Shown: positions 1 through 11,699 of the stretch, in pieces
Position numbering within the stretch: position 1 is the first letter of the stretch
Layout of the letters: the number at the start of each line of letters is the position of its first letter
DNA from: Polytrichum commune
Taxonomy: Eukaryota; Streptophyta; Polytrichopsida; Polytrichales; Polytrichaceae
DNA: 64,000 bases
NCBI GenBank assembly: GCA_950295325.1
Contig: OX485809.1
Location: 8,680,001 to 8,744,000 of the forward strand
Reading direction: 5' to 3'
Translations under genes and position numbers: made by a program
Notes under the pieces: model-generated
The model's database searches: none
Told to the model about the DNA's origin: nothing
The model's input: the letters and a program-made list of their open reading frames with translations, nothing else

Positions 1-486
1 ATATTAAGTGCGCTTTGGATGAGTTTAGAAGGAGTGGAATAATATATTTTGAATTCGTCCGGACTCATTAGAGTGGTGTCATTAGGCATGGTGATTTGGT
101 CTAGTGTGGTTATATTATGTACTAGTAATTTGTATAATAATTTAAGTGAGATGTTGGGATTGAGGTCATGGAGTGTTGGTGCTTCCTGCATCCATGCATT
201 TTCAAGTGGGGATGGGGTTAGTAAGAAGTTATGTAGTGTACTTTTTAGATGGACTCCGGCTTTATGTTTGAGCAGGAATAATGTTCTAGTGATGGGCGAC
301 CTAACACAATGATGGTATTTAATACGAGTGATATCCTTAGAACCCCCATATTTGGCGAGTATGAATTGTAGTAGCCCGGCATATATCTTCCCAATTCGAC
401 CTTTATCGTTGAGGGCGTTTTGTAGTTGTTCTCCTATGCATCTTAAGTAGGCATTTTGTAATGAGAATGCTTCAATTCCGAATAGA
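1..486. other. no recognisable gene
   Basis: I see no supported feature here. An 87-codon frame at 49-312 lacks any motif I recognise. The stretch lies directly upstream of the copia remnant and may be more of that element, decayed beyond recognition. Confidence 0.4.
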
Positions 487-2045
487 TTGTGTGGGAGTTG
501 GGTAGCGATGGATTGTGATCCAACTACTATAGCTGAGGCTTGTAATCAAAATGATTGGCCCATGTGGGAAGTGGCAAAGAGATCTGAACTAGAGTCTTTG
601 ATATCAACGAAGGTGTTTAATCCAGTTGAAACAACGCCAAAAGGGGTTAACCCAGTGGGTTGTAAATAGGCATTTGTAAAAAACAAGACATGTTTTGAAA
701 TGTTTCCGGATACAAGTACAACTAATTGCCCAAGGTTTCATCCAACGTCCAAACATTAATTATAAAGAGACATATTTCCCTATGATGGACTTAATTATGT
801 GCAAATATTTCTTTAGTTTTGTAGACGATAAGAAGTTTGAAACAAAATTGATGGTTGTAGTTATCACAAACTTATATGGCAATTTGGATACTAACATAAA
901 CATGAAGTTCTTTGTGGGGTTGGAATTCCAAAACTCTTAAAAACAACCACAGTGCCCTAAACTTGAAAGGGCATTGTGTGGCCTTAAACATGCCGGTAGT
1001 ATGTGGTACAACTGTCTAGGAGATTTTTTAATAGAACGAGGTTTTAAAAATGATGAGGTTTGTCCATATATCTTTATTAAACGAACTATCACAAAACTAG
1101 TTATTGTGGTTGCATATGTTGATGACCTCAACATCATCGGCACGACTTGCGTCATCTTCGAGATTGTTTCTCAACACAAAGGACAATTTGAGATGAAAGA
1201 TCTTGACGAAACCACCTTTTGTCTTGGCCTACAGGTTGAAAAATTAGTTGTAAGTATTTTTCTAGATCAGAATTTGTATACTCAAAAGCTACTCAATTGT
1301 TTCTCAATGGATGTGGTTTACCCACTAAGTTCCCCGATGGTGGTACGGTCATTGAATCTAAAGAATGATGAGTTTAGACCATGTGATGAGGGGAAAAAGT
1401 ATTTGAGACCAGAAACTCCATACTTGGCAGCAATAGGTGCATTAATGTATTTGGCAAATTGCACCAAGCCTAACATTGCATTTGCCATTAATTTTCTGGC
1501 TAGATTTAATGCTAAGCCAACAAAACAACATTGGAATGGTGCCAAACATCGTATGATACCTCAAGGGCATTAAAGATCTAGAATTATTTTATTAAGTTGG
1601 AGAAGATAGCAACATCAAAGAATATGTGGATTACCTTTTCGATCTACATAAATGAAAATCACAAACATATTATCTTTTCCTTAAACGAGGAGCAACAATG
1701 TCTTGAAAATCAATGAAGTAGAGCCTTGCAAGAACATCCTCAAACCATTTAGAAATCATAGCCCTACGAATGCGTTTGGTTGAGATTGGTGGATGGCTTC
1801 ACCAAAGGTTTTTATGGTTTTTCCCAATGTTCCAAAATCTCCAATAGTGATCTATGAAGATAATGCGGCATGCATTACTCAGATAAAGGCGGGCTACATC
1901 AAAGAAGACCGAATCAAGCACATCTTACCAAAGTTATTTTTCACTTATGAGTTATTGAGATAAGATATTGATATGATGCAATTTAGGTCTTCTAATAACC
2001 TAACAGACTTATTCACTAAATCATTACCAACAACTGGGTTGGCTA
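487..2045 (+). mobile_element. degenerate Ty1/copia pol fragment (reverse transcriptase-RNase H)
   Basis: This is the 3' part of a Ty1/copia polyprotein, broken by stops and frameshifts. Seen in order: the start of the copia RT domain (W..A...E..SL, then VGCK) at about 540-670; a frameshifted continuation with LIAQGF and a decayed Y-P motif at 695-940; then the longest open piece at 974-1573 with ALCGLKHAGSMWY, the catalytic YVDD at 1115-1126, and the palm/thumb tail ending in GALMYLANCTKPNIAFA. RNase H remnants follow, including an EDNAACI motif near 1855-1880 and the usual LTDLFTKSLP tail near 2000-2030. The catalytic aspartates survive, but the frame cannot make a protein. No gag, integrase or LTR is recognisable around it, so it is a truncated fossil. 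Confidence 0.88.
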
Positions 2046-2113
2046 CGGGGCAACTAGACCACCCGGTGTGGCCATGGTATGAGAGAGGCTCATCCCTATA
2101 CTCTTTAAAAGTG

Positions 2114-2480
2114 GGCTACTACACTAAATATGGCATATAGTGTCACCAATTCTATTTGTCTTGCTCACTACTCATTACAAACCCCTTGTGTAGTGTCACC
2201 AACACTAAATGTAAACTTAACACTATTTGCTATTTCTTGTAAAAACATTTGAGCATTATAGATTTCATAATGTTGTGATTTATTGTCACTAAGAAAACTT
2301 TTCATCCAAATTTCAATCATCCATGACATTCTTTCGATACAAAAATATTAGGATGCATAATTTACCAAGTCTTGTTCCACCAATTGACTTAGATTTCATT
2401 CAAATTTCAATCATCTGTGACAATACAAAATTTGATGTAATAATTAAAATGAGGATTCTTTTGGCATGAAAGGGTTACAG
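2114..2480 (-). repeat. MITE, family B (CACTAAAT / TTTAGTGTCAC ends)
   Basis: The segment begins CTACTACACTAAATATGG and then reads ATAGTGTCACC, the subterminal palindrome shared by a family of short non-coding elements here. Its interior (the TTCTATTTGTCTTGCTCA block, then CATCCAAATTTCAATCAT) is the reverse complement of the copy at 12819-13176. The right border is unclear because another MITE starts at 2482. Confidence 0.6.
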
Positions 2481-2481
2481 A

Positions 2482-2982
2482 GCTACTCCATTTCTAGTAT
2501 TTAGTGTCACATGCATAATAAATGTCTCTTACCCTATTTTGAGGCATATACTAGGTTACAAGAATGATCAACAACTTCACCATCAATATCACCTCATGAA
2601 ACTTGGTGTTCAAGTGCACTCCCTAATATCCTAGCATGAGGATGTTCAAGTGTTCATGAAGTGTATCATGATGTAACACAATGGTCTACAAGTTGACTAA
2701 AGTGTACACAAATGACAATTGGCATTAGTATGATCAAGAATATCTTCCCCCTACATACGAAAAATGTAAACACAAGACACTTGCCAATGGTATGCCCCTT
2801 ACATACTAAATTGCAAAACTATCATCTCCAACATCCCAAATGTGAATAATGTTTGGCTTAAAGAAGTTACTAATGTTGACAAGTAGAATCATTGTGACAA
2901 TTAGCAGACGTGACAATAGGAATCTAATTTAGGCCTTCACAAATAGTGTAAGTGACACTAAACACCATAAATGGTGTACTGG
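2482..2982 (-). repeat. MITE, family C, about 500 bp
   Basis: The left end (CTACTCCATTTCTAGTATT, then TAGTGTCAC) and the right end (GTGACACTAAACACCATAA, then ATGGTGTA) are inverted repeats. The interior, including ACACAATGGTCTACAAGTTG, matches the reverse complement of the element at 14019-14526. No coding potential. Confidence 0.65.
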
Positions 2983-3389
2983 TTATGGCAGAACGCAATT
3001 AGTATTTTGCGTACACACTATAGCTTTCTGACTTATTTCCTAAGTTACTGGTGTATGGTGGAGGCTTTCAGACATGCCAAGATGACACAAACAGGATGAA
3101 TTTGAGGTGTGGAATTTCCAGTTGGACCTCCATGATAAAGCAGATTGTATACTGCATTTGCAGAGTGAATGATACAGCCGCACCAGAAGTTCTTATCAAC
3201 ACAAAGCTTGCCTCAAAAGTTTATCATTAAGATATCACAAGCACATACTATTACGCGCAATTGTTTGTGGAAGTTATAAATAACTACAAAGGATTTTTAG
3301 GCAGACTCGGTGTTGAACACAATTTTACTTTTGATCTCAGGACATCATGACTCTTAAACGTTTGAGAGGCCCAGACTGGGACGTCAGGT

Positions 3390-4490
3390 CATTGACTGCT
3401 TGCAGACACTTTCTGTTTGAGGCTCTCATTCTCAACCCACAGCCTTCCCTCATCACCCGACCTCCACAATATTTGATCAGTATAAGGAATGTGGGCACTT
3501 CCAACCTCGCATACTATTTAGATCTTTGAATCAAATGAGGACTTTTCTCATCCAGTTGACAATTAGGAATCATGCAATTTGTCATTTCAAGTTCCAACAT
3601 CAGAGTTTAATGCACTAGTCATATGAGGTAAATGAAGATTCTCTTTCTCTTTAAGTGATCACACAAGCCATCCCAGTTGATTTAACAATTAAACCTATGA
3701 TGGATGATTCGTTTTGAGCACATAGCCCACTCTCATCATAGCACATGCCTTTTTGGTGTCTAATCTTTTCTACAAACCTTGCCATATACCACTCAAATAA
3801 AGGCTTGCAAGCAAGAGGACTGACCACGTAAGGCCCACATACCTTGGTCACACTTGAAACAGGACTCCAAATCTCTAGGCCCCTGCAATGTGGAAGAGGG
3901 AAAATATGAGCTGCACCTTTGGATATACTGCACCCCAGAATTATAAACATTTGAATTTAATGTTAATGTTGTCTCTACATTTGGAACTTGGCTCACCCAA
4001 GAACACAATGGATAAAAAGAAAATCTACAAACCTCAACTAACATTCATTGCTTAAATCATTTGAAAAACAGAAAAAACTCTTTCACGCCACTAAGCAGCA
4101 GATTTCCATCAGGAGAATTGGATGGCAACGCTTGTTACTCCCTGTAAACTCTTTGATTTATAGCTCCAACTCTTGTCCCCAGTTGGTGGAGCAATTTGGA
4201 AGCTTTCATCTCCACATCCTTAAACATTCCAACAGGCCCTATTGCCCAGGTTCCCATTGCTCGTCTTCAATGAAGATAACAATAAGTGAAGATGAATCAA
4301 ATATAACTCTCAAATTTGATAATTTGGTGGATTTCCACCATCAATTCAAGACATGATGGTGTAGAGTAGGTAACCTCGCATCCACAAGATTGACAATAAT
4401 CTCCATGTCTCGTTTCTCCAAGGATTCTGATGTAAAATGGCAACTCATTTGACGAGTGGAAGATCTTCCTCAAGGAAATTCAAAAAATGC
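3390..4490 (-). pseudogene. exon-like segments of an unidentified minus-strand gene
   Basis: Several minus-strand stretches look coding but I cannot name the protein. From 5' to 3' on the minus strand: about 4487-4297, an open frame of about 60 codons containing RILGETRHGDYCQSCGCEV, a possible zinc-binding CxxCxC cluster; about 4240-4135, preceded by an AATAG acceptor-like site and reading VGMFKDVEMKASKLLHQLG; 3920-3651, a frame open for about 85 codons containing KPLFEWYMARFVEKIRHQK; and about 3500-3400, a piece with ENESLKQKVSASS. Some edges have plausible GT/AG sites (GTATGT near 3850), but I could not assemble one continuous frame. It could be a real multi-exon gene downstream of GET1, a pseudogene, or chance. 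The remainder of 2983-4896 shows nothing else. Confidence 0.28.
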
Positions 4491-4896
4491 CTGTGCATAT
4501 CATGATTGCAATGCTCTTCATACTCTTTAATGACACTGATTTAAATGTCACTACAATGAACCTACATCTTGACAGACCTCCTACACTACAAGACATGCGT
4601 TCCACACTCTTGAAAGGTTTGAACTGAACAGTCCGGGGACTGGCTCATACATGGTTGATCAATTCAACCTTCATACCTGCCAAAAGAAAAAGTGCAGATA
4701 GTAAAGGTGCAGCAGATGCTAGAGTCCAGTCTCTTGTGTAACAATAAGCCTATGTGAAGTGAGCCTATAGGACTTAAAACCCATTAAACAGAGTTTAGCC
4801 TGTCTACAAATAAATAGCTAACCAAGTTTTGTAACAAGAAATAAATTGGTCACTGACCTGTGCCATTACGGTTTTATAATCCTCATATCAATCTCA

Positions 4897-7800
4897 TCAT
4901 CTTTGCCACACATTGGCGACCAAGTAGCTGGCAACCTGCGTGCTCAAAACTAGCCATGGCATCATGCTTACCTGCACCATCCTCCGATCAAAACATTCCT
5001 ACTTCAAGATTTGACCACATGCTTTTCCTCACAAATGCACCAAGTCTTGAAATAAGAACAATAAGCTTAGATTGTGAAATAATAAATTTCCTTTCATGGA
5101 TGATTTAACTACCAGAACTTTTTGCCATTTCGTCAATCTGCTGCTTTTTGATATAACGACTTCTAGAATTACATGTCTTGTGGAAGGGTAATATATGCAG
5201 ATTCATTCCCATCGGTATTGAGATAGTACTCACATTGAGCAGTATTGGGTCACCTTGTAAAGATCCCCGTTTTGCCAGCATTCCGCCTGTTTAATCAGGT
5301 CAAAGAAGAAAGTGGAAGTCACAAGGAGAGAGCAGAAAACATGGTACAGTCCCAGTTCCAGTGAACTTCATGCTTCACTTGCAAGAAACTTGAGATTACA
5401 TACCATGTCTAAGGATTCCAAGGTGTTCACAAATAGTAATAATAGAACCACAAGATATTGCCATATCATTGTTCTCACTGCCGGAGTGCTTCATTGACAT
5501 TGCCATCAAATTCCAAACGTATACAACATGTACATATTGGATGCCACAACCTGTACAACATTCATGCCAAAACTTCTCATAGGCCCACTAGATCACTTAA
5601 AAGCACTTCGTCACTATGAAATTTGGTTGAGGACTCCTACCAAAGGGCTGCAGCAAAGATGCAGGAACAGAAGCCACTGATGTGTGTCTGAACCATCCTC
5701 CCAGTCCAAGGATAATAATTCCCTATATTGCATCACAAATTGAATACTTCAGCCCTTCGAGGTCCGAGCCAGCCAACTTTAAAAATTAAAAATTAAATAA
5801 ATAAATAAAAAGGTCCAATTCTAAGCTTAGCAATGAAATACCGTCCTTCTAGCACATGCTGAATATAGACCAGACTTGTCATCAAGGATGGGTAGTTCGA
5901 CATATACTTTCCTTTCTCTGATCATGTTACAATAAGTATAGTATTACATGAAATTGCCTGCAAAGACTACACCTATTGACAGTTGATTAAAGAAATACAG
6001 CAGACAAAAGATAGCGATGCACCTTCAGTAGTAGCGATGGAGAAAGTTGTCTAGCAACCCAACTGTAGTCTATACCACTTGATGATTTCACTGCAAGGAA
6101 ATACCAGTCATGCATCATCACCTTACGGCTGATTTACACCTAAGGTCAAGACCAATTTTTCTTGGTGCCTATGCAATGAGATTTCAGCCCAATTAGCCTT
6201 GAGGCTGGTCTCAAGTACTCATTAGAATAGGCCAATCCTCCGATGTCTAATGGCTGTGAAGCCAAACAACGGAGGCCATTACATAAGCCTTCAAGGGAAG
6301 AGAAGAGAGGGAGCCGTTTACATTTCCAATCAATCAAATGACCTAAAAAGCTTCAAAAATAATAATTTTATATTCAGATCTGATATTGGTCCCAAGGCCA
6401 AGAATCAGCCTTCCATGAATGATGCACTCCTTTGCTTGAGCTCAGACCATGTCAGATGATGTCTTTTGTGAATAAAAAACATCTTTTGAAAAAATCAGCT
6501 TCACCCTAGATGTAACATGGTTGGGACCAATTTCAGAAATTGAACCAATGAGAAGCACAGTTTCCAGCCTTATGACACAAAAAATCAGTCTTGGATCCAA
6601 GTGTCAACCAACCCATAATGTCCCCTAAGTTGTGAGTTACTAAGTTCTGCTTGTGTGATGTACATTCAACTGGTTCTATAAGAACTCAATGAAAACTGCT
6701 ACATTCTTCCGAAGCCCTGAATCTTAGGGTACAAGGGTAGTGCATTCATATCTGTCCTCATCCGATCATGCATTATCACCTTAGGTCCCCTAGCTTATGG
6801 AACATTAGCTTGTGTTATGTACATTCAACTGCTTGTATAAGGACTCCTTAAAAACGCCTGCATTCCTTCAAGGCCCTGAAGCTTAGGGTACAAGGGTAGT
6901 ACATTAATGTCTGTGCTCATCCGGTCATGCATCATCACCTTAATGTCCCCTACCTTATGAAACAGGGGAGGCATTGTTTCAGTAATCAATGCTGCCCTTG
7001 TGATGTACATTCAACTACATAGTTCTCTAAGAACTCCATGAAAACTCCTACACAATTCAAAGTCCTGAAGCTTAGGACTATAATGGTAGTACAGTGATAT
7101 CTGAGGTCATACTTGCAAGAGTTAGATTGACACTTACACAGGGCAAGCTCCTTCTCTTTCGCCACGGCAGCACGCCTCAACTTTGAAGACTTGGCAAAGG
7201 TTGCTGGCCTGACAATCATTCGACAATCACTTACAAGAAAGTCCGGAAAATTATTCAATAAAATAAAATAAAAATCTCTAGATGAGCTATGCAAGGCATT
7301 TCATTGCATAAATCAATAAATGCAACTGATAAAAACCAGCTCATAACCGTAACGGGGAACAAGGAACATGCATACATAGAAAGTGCATCAGCGTCCCGAT
7401 ACAATTGCTTGATCTCGTTCACCAGTTCGCTCTCTTTCGCTGACACTCGCTTCTTCTTCTACACATAACCCCCACATCATCACTACTCACACTACATCTG
7501 ATGAAATACTTCACATGATCCCTTCTCTGGCCAAGAGCCATGCACAATATGAGGTTTCAAAAATTCACTGTTCATTCATACAGCAATCGCATCAATCAAA
7601 TTGAATAATTCAATAGCCTTGTGTTTTCCATGGAATTGGTGATAACATAACCCCCACATCATCACTCACACCACACTGAGGGTCTACTTCAACACAATCA
7701 CTTCATTGAACAAGGGCAACAACAAATCTTCATGCCTGGAATCAACATGCGGTTCTACCAAAGAATTGACTCCAGTAAAGAGAATTCAACGGCGGAGAAG

Positions 7801-7941
7801 GAGGCCGGGATAGGGGTAAGTCCTTACAGCAGGGGCAATGAAAGGAGCTAGGAAGCGCAATGCGAGTTGTAGAAGCAGCATGAGCAAAAAGAGCTGCACA
7901 GCCAGTAATCCTCCATTTTCCTTCTCAGCCTCGACTACCAT
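4897..7941 (-). CDS. GET1: GET1/WRB-like tail-anchored protein insertion receptor subunit, 7 exons
   Basis: Seven minus-strand exons join into a 190-residue protein: 7941-7828, 7458-7376, 7208-7138, 6090-6023, 5722-5641, 5286-5234, 4998-4897 (TGA at 4899-4897). Every intron is GT-AG (donors GTAAGG, GTATGC, GTAAGT, GTGCAT, GTAGGA, GTGAGT) and all phases match. Residues 13-36 form a hydrophobic TM1. Residues 39-98 are a charged, probably coiled-coil cytosolic region with SAKESELVNEIKQLY and PATFAKSSKLRRAAVAKEKE. TM2 spans about 101-123, followed by LLQPFG (135-140). TM3 (about 166-188) contains MMPWLVLST. This order (TM1, coiled coil with an SxFAxxxKLRR-type motif, TM2, QPFG, TM3 with PWL) is that of plant GET1/WRB. 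Known for the family: an ER-membrane receptor that, with a GET2/CAML partner, docks GET3 carrying tail-anchored proteins. The length is normal, there are no internal stops, and the gene looks intact. Exon 6 has an alternative donor at CAAG/GTGACC, but only GTGAGT keeps the phase. Confidence 0.88.
6640..7110. repeat. three degenerate tandem repeats inside GET1 intron 3
   Basis: Three successive units start near 6652, 6811 and 6997 with TGTGATGTACATTCAACT. Each then contains AAGAACTC..TGAAAAC, CCCTGAAGCTTAGGGTAC and TCATCCGATCATGCATTATC variants. Spacing is about 159 and 186 bp. The repeat inflates intron 3 to 1047 bp, against 167-369 bp for the other introns. A stray TCATGCATCATCACCTTA also occurs near 6110. 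Confidence 0.75.
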
Positions 7942-8380
7942 CTTCAAGGATGAATCTCCTCGCCCTGGCTCGACCTCCTTCTATACAACGACAACTAACC
8001 TAATTGTAGGTTGACGATGAGGAACAGCCTTATGATTGATTGAAAAGCTTCTGAAGCATCATAACATACTAAGTGCTTTACAGTCCTTCCGAGAAGATGT
8101 TGAACACTACTTAAACAAGGCCGACTTCAATTGGGAACCGAAATTCAACTGCGTAGCTCGAAACTTGCGCAAAAAAATTCAATTCCTAAGTCACTGCGAG
8201 GTCTGTCTGAAAAGGTCACGGTTGTAGGGTTTGGGTGTCTTGGGAGAGACGAAGTTTCCGTCCACGTTCCCTAAGTTCCCACACGGGAACGGGTCCATCG
8301 TGGAGTCACGCCCGCCAGCACCACATAGAAGAGTCTAATAGTGTGGGCCACATTATTATCATTCCATACCCCACACTAAC
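7942..8380. other. 5' flank of GET1
   Basis: This should hold the GET1 promoter and leader. I see no convincing TATA box at a sensible distance. The 63-codon plus-strand frame at 8036-8227 has no recognisable motif and is probably chance. Confidence 0.4.
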
Positions 8381-8383
8381 TTA

Positions 8384-8888
8384 TGCCCCCTCCCCACTTG
8401 ACATTAGCTAAGCCTAAAAGTGGGTTCTTAAAAATGAGTGTTCACACCATCGACATTATCTAGTGCCGAGCCTAGTTGGCAAATGATGTGGCATGGCTTA
8501 AAAGTGGAGGTTTAAAACTACCGACCCTCCCATCAGTACCTAGACATGAGGCAAGAATGTAGGACCTCTAAAAGTGTTGCCTCCCGCTCTTGTGATTGGT
8601 TGCTTTTAGTCTTAGCTATGAGGGCACGAGGAGCTTCATTAACAAAAACCGATGGTAAGTATTAAGGCATTTGGAGATGGGACAAAATCTATCCAACATT
8701 CATTGGTTGGTAGATAAAACAATGAACACGTGTGAAAGCTACTTAACTAAAACCTACTTGGAAATCTCCGGAGCAAGTTCTTGTAGGTGCATTGGGATAG
8801 CCGGACGTGTCCGCTATAACCGAGGGAGCTTTACCCGGGTTTTAGGGAACTCTTTGGTTATTTGCTAATGTCAAGTGGGGAGGGGGCA
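8384..8888. mobile_element. PIF/Harbinger-like MITE, 505 bp, TTA target duplication
   Basis: The ends are inverted repeats: TGCCCCCTCCCCACTTGACA at the left and its complement at the right, ending GGGGAGGGGGCA. Both flanks are TTA (8381-8383 and 8889-8891), the target type of PIF/Harbinger elements. The interior is closely similar to the elements at 11121-11651 and 40839-41358 (TGTGAAAGCTACTTAACTAA, CCGGAGCAAGTTCTTGTAGG). The 65-codon frame inside is not a transposase. Confidence 0.85.
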
Positions 8889-9019
8889 TTAGTGTAAACT
8901 ATTGCAGCATGCTAGGTAAATTAATTGTCCAATATGCATTCACAACCGAAAGCAGCCTACGGGTGAAGAGACTCTTCATTTGCGCTTGCTTTCCCATGTA
9001 GCTATCATTCTTATTCTAT

Positions 9020-9640
9020 TCTTATATGCAACATTCAATGTTCCAATCCGGAAGTTTTCCATGTAAGTTGAACATTTGTACCTGATTGCCACATAAAGTA
9101 GGGTACAATCCTAAGATTAGTCAATATCTAACGATAAAGACATTACAACTCTCAAGCTATGTACATAGTTAAAGAAGATCAAACACATGGGAGACATCCA
9201 GTCCTTGTTTTTCAATCAACATTCTCTAAGGGTCATTTTAAAAAGAGAAATCTCATATGTTTGATCTTCTTCAACTATATAATACACTACCTAATATGGG
9301 CGTGTGCCATCTTAGCCCATTGCACCTATGCATGTGAACAAATTGTGGTCACATCATTTTAATGAGGTCCTCATGTGGTCAACCACCCCCCCCCCAACAC
9401 ACACACACACAAAGAAAAGAAAAAGAAACCAAATTAATGAGTCAATGGTCTCAACATCCATGCATGTCCTACGTTGTATAGCATATAACTTGAGAGTAGT
9501 GTTGTTTTTAAATTTTGATGTTTGCCAATCTCAATAGTGGGCCCTACTTTATGTGGCAATCAAGAACAAGTGTTCAATTTACAAGGTTGACCTCCTTTGG
9601 AGCATCGAATATTGAATATTGGAATAAAGGAGCATCAATT
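9020..9640. repeat. foldback element with about 150-bp arms
   Basis: About 9020-9170 and 9470-9640 are reverse complements with moderate divergence. The best-conserved block is TGATTGCCACATAAAGTAGG in the left arm, facing its complement at about 9545-9566. The loop of about 300 bp contains a C-run followed by a short CA repeat near 9386-9410. No clear target duplication and no coding potential. Confidence 0.65.
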
Positions 9641-10468
9641 CGAAATATCACTTGCTTATATGAGAAAATATGATTTAGGATTTCTCTTGGTCATGACTAT
9701 GGACTAAGGGCTCTAACCATGAGAAATCCACATCTCTTTTTGGAAGTCTTGGTCACACGATATAATGTAAAGTTGACTTAGATCATATGAGAAGGAGCTC
9801 CATAACTTTTATAATGTCTACGTGGAAGCTCCTATTAAAATAAAGTAAAAGATCTCAATTCTTGTGTGTCCCCTAGTGCAGTGTTAATCAATTATTCATG
9901 ATGTACGTTGGTACCCAGTCCGACAAAAAAACTCTCCCAAAAGGAGATGCCAAATAACGATGGAAAATATAACCACGTTATATTGAAAATATTTAACTTA
10001 TCCTTTCTCAATTGCTTTTTTTTTTTTGCAAAATTGCCACTTTTCCCAAGAATATGTGGATGTTTGTGGGTAATGAAGTTGTAGCATAAGATGCAGACGA
10101 GGAGCTCATATTGCAATCAAATACATTCAATCTCATCTCCAAACTATATAGGTTAACGGCCAATTGCAAGGCTATGTCGAACTTGGTTAAAATCTTCCTT
10201 TTAACTACACATAGATAGTGAACTAGATTGAAAATTTGTCCAACCAAGAGAAGTTGCAAAATCAAACAATCTACCATTTCTTGCAACATATTTTAGTAAG
10301 CTTTTCCAAGACATGTAGGAAGTTCAATGAAGAAAATGTGTTATTAAGAAAAATTTCACCCTTTATAAATAAATTTGGGGTTAAAGTACTTTTCCATGAG
10401 GGTCATTTACAAATACATAGAAAGAGGCTACCAGGGCTCCCTTGCCCTACATCTCAAGTTTGTCATTA
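9641..10468. other. no recognisable gene
   Basis: AT-rich sequence with only short, motif-free open frames (for example 93 codons on the minus strand at 10008-10289, which runs through a T-homopolymer). Nothing supported. Confidence 0.4.
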
Positions 10469-11120
10469 TCCCACATCTCGGGGGGTGCACTGTACTAAAC
10501 ATGTACGAGTATACGTGAGTGCACATGAGGTGTATTGATTTGGACCTTGCCATATTACGTATACATATGGTATACATGTTATAATTTATAGTTATGTACA
10601 TATATGAAAGGCCTTTAAAAAGTATACAATAATTGTACTTGTATGGTAGTGTTACTATACTACATATCATAAGTTTTCATATTGGATGAAATTAGGATTA
10701 ACTAGGATTAACGAATTTTGTTAGCAACCTTATAGGGTAGTATGAACCATGTACAAGGTATCAAGGTAATATCGGGGAAAGAGGCAGTATTAGGGTTCTG
10801 AAATGATTCGTTCAGCTCAAAGTAACAAGGACCCTTTTCCCCTCCCATCCCTAGGTTTTTGTTTTCTCTTTTTGTTGGGCGCCGAAGGTTTTTGTTTTCT
10901 CTTCTGGCATAGCCTGCTTCTTTTGCCGACAACTGCTTTACTTTTCCTTCTTTCACCTGTTGCTTCCAGTGCTTCTCGGCGTCCCTGCTGCCGTGGGAAT
11001 CACCGAAAGTCCTGACATTGTCATGGCCTCGTTCTGAAATTCCCTCTCTATCAAATGCAAAGTTTGTTGTGGCTTATGTAATGGTAGGGGAGTCTAGAAT
11101 TTTAAAAAATACACTTGTTA

Positions 11121-11651
11121 TGGGGCATTCCCACTTGACATTAGTTAGAAGTAGTTTTAGTCTAAAAGCGGTTTTAGTTATCTAGGGTTCACACATACGG
11201 CTCTTTTTAGTGCCGAGCCTAGGTGGCAAATGATGTGGCATGGCTTAAAAGTGGAGGTTTTAAGCCTCAACCACCGACCCTCCCATCGGTACCTAAACAT
11301 GAGGCAAGAATATAGGAACTTTAAAAGTGTTGCCTCCCACCCTTGTGATTGGTTGCTTTTTAGTCTTAGCTATGAGGGCACGAGGAGCTTCATTAACAAA
11401 AACCGATGGCAAGATAGGTGAGTAGTAAGGCATTTGGGGATGGGACAAAAACTACCCAACATTCATTGCTTGGTAGATAAAACCATGAACATGTGTGAAA
11501 GCTACTTAACTAAAACCTACTTGAAAATCTCCGGAGCAAGTTCTTGTAGGTGCATTGGGATAGTCGGATGCCTCCGCTATAACCGAGGGAGCTTTACCCG
11601 GTTCTTAGGAAATACTTTGGGTCTTAACTAAAGTCAGGTGGGAATGCCCCA
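11121..11651. mobile_element. nested PIF/Harbinger-like MITE, 531 bp
   Basis: Inserted into the TIR element at a TTA (11118-11120, duplicated at 11652-11654). The termini are TGGGGCATTCCCAC and its complement, extending to about 24 bp with two mismatches. The equivalent position in copy 2 of the host element (about 44280-44282) is an uninterrupted single TTA, so the empty site proves the insertion. Same family as 8384-8888. Confidence 0.92.
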
Positions 11652-11699
11652 TTAGTCAATTGAATGGCAATCCTTCTTTGTGTAAAGATCGGTTGACTC

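Noticed and set aside
5234-5286. Alternative GTGACC donor for GET1 exon 6
   Set aside because: It would leave phase 1, while the next exon starts in phase 0. The GTGAGT donor 20 bp further keeps the frame and is a stronger site.
9328-9537. 69-codon frame with a PPPTHTHTKK stretch
   Set aside because: Translation of a C-run and CA repeat inside the loop of a foldback element.
10708-10956. Matching minus- and plus-strand frames (10708-10956 and 44453-44644) with similar proteins
   Set aside because: They match only because they are antisense to the duplicated TIR element. The lysine/arginine-rich sequence is the complement of the TTTTTGTTTTC repeat.
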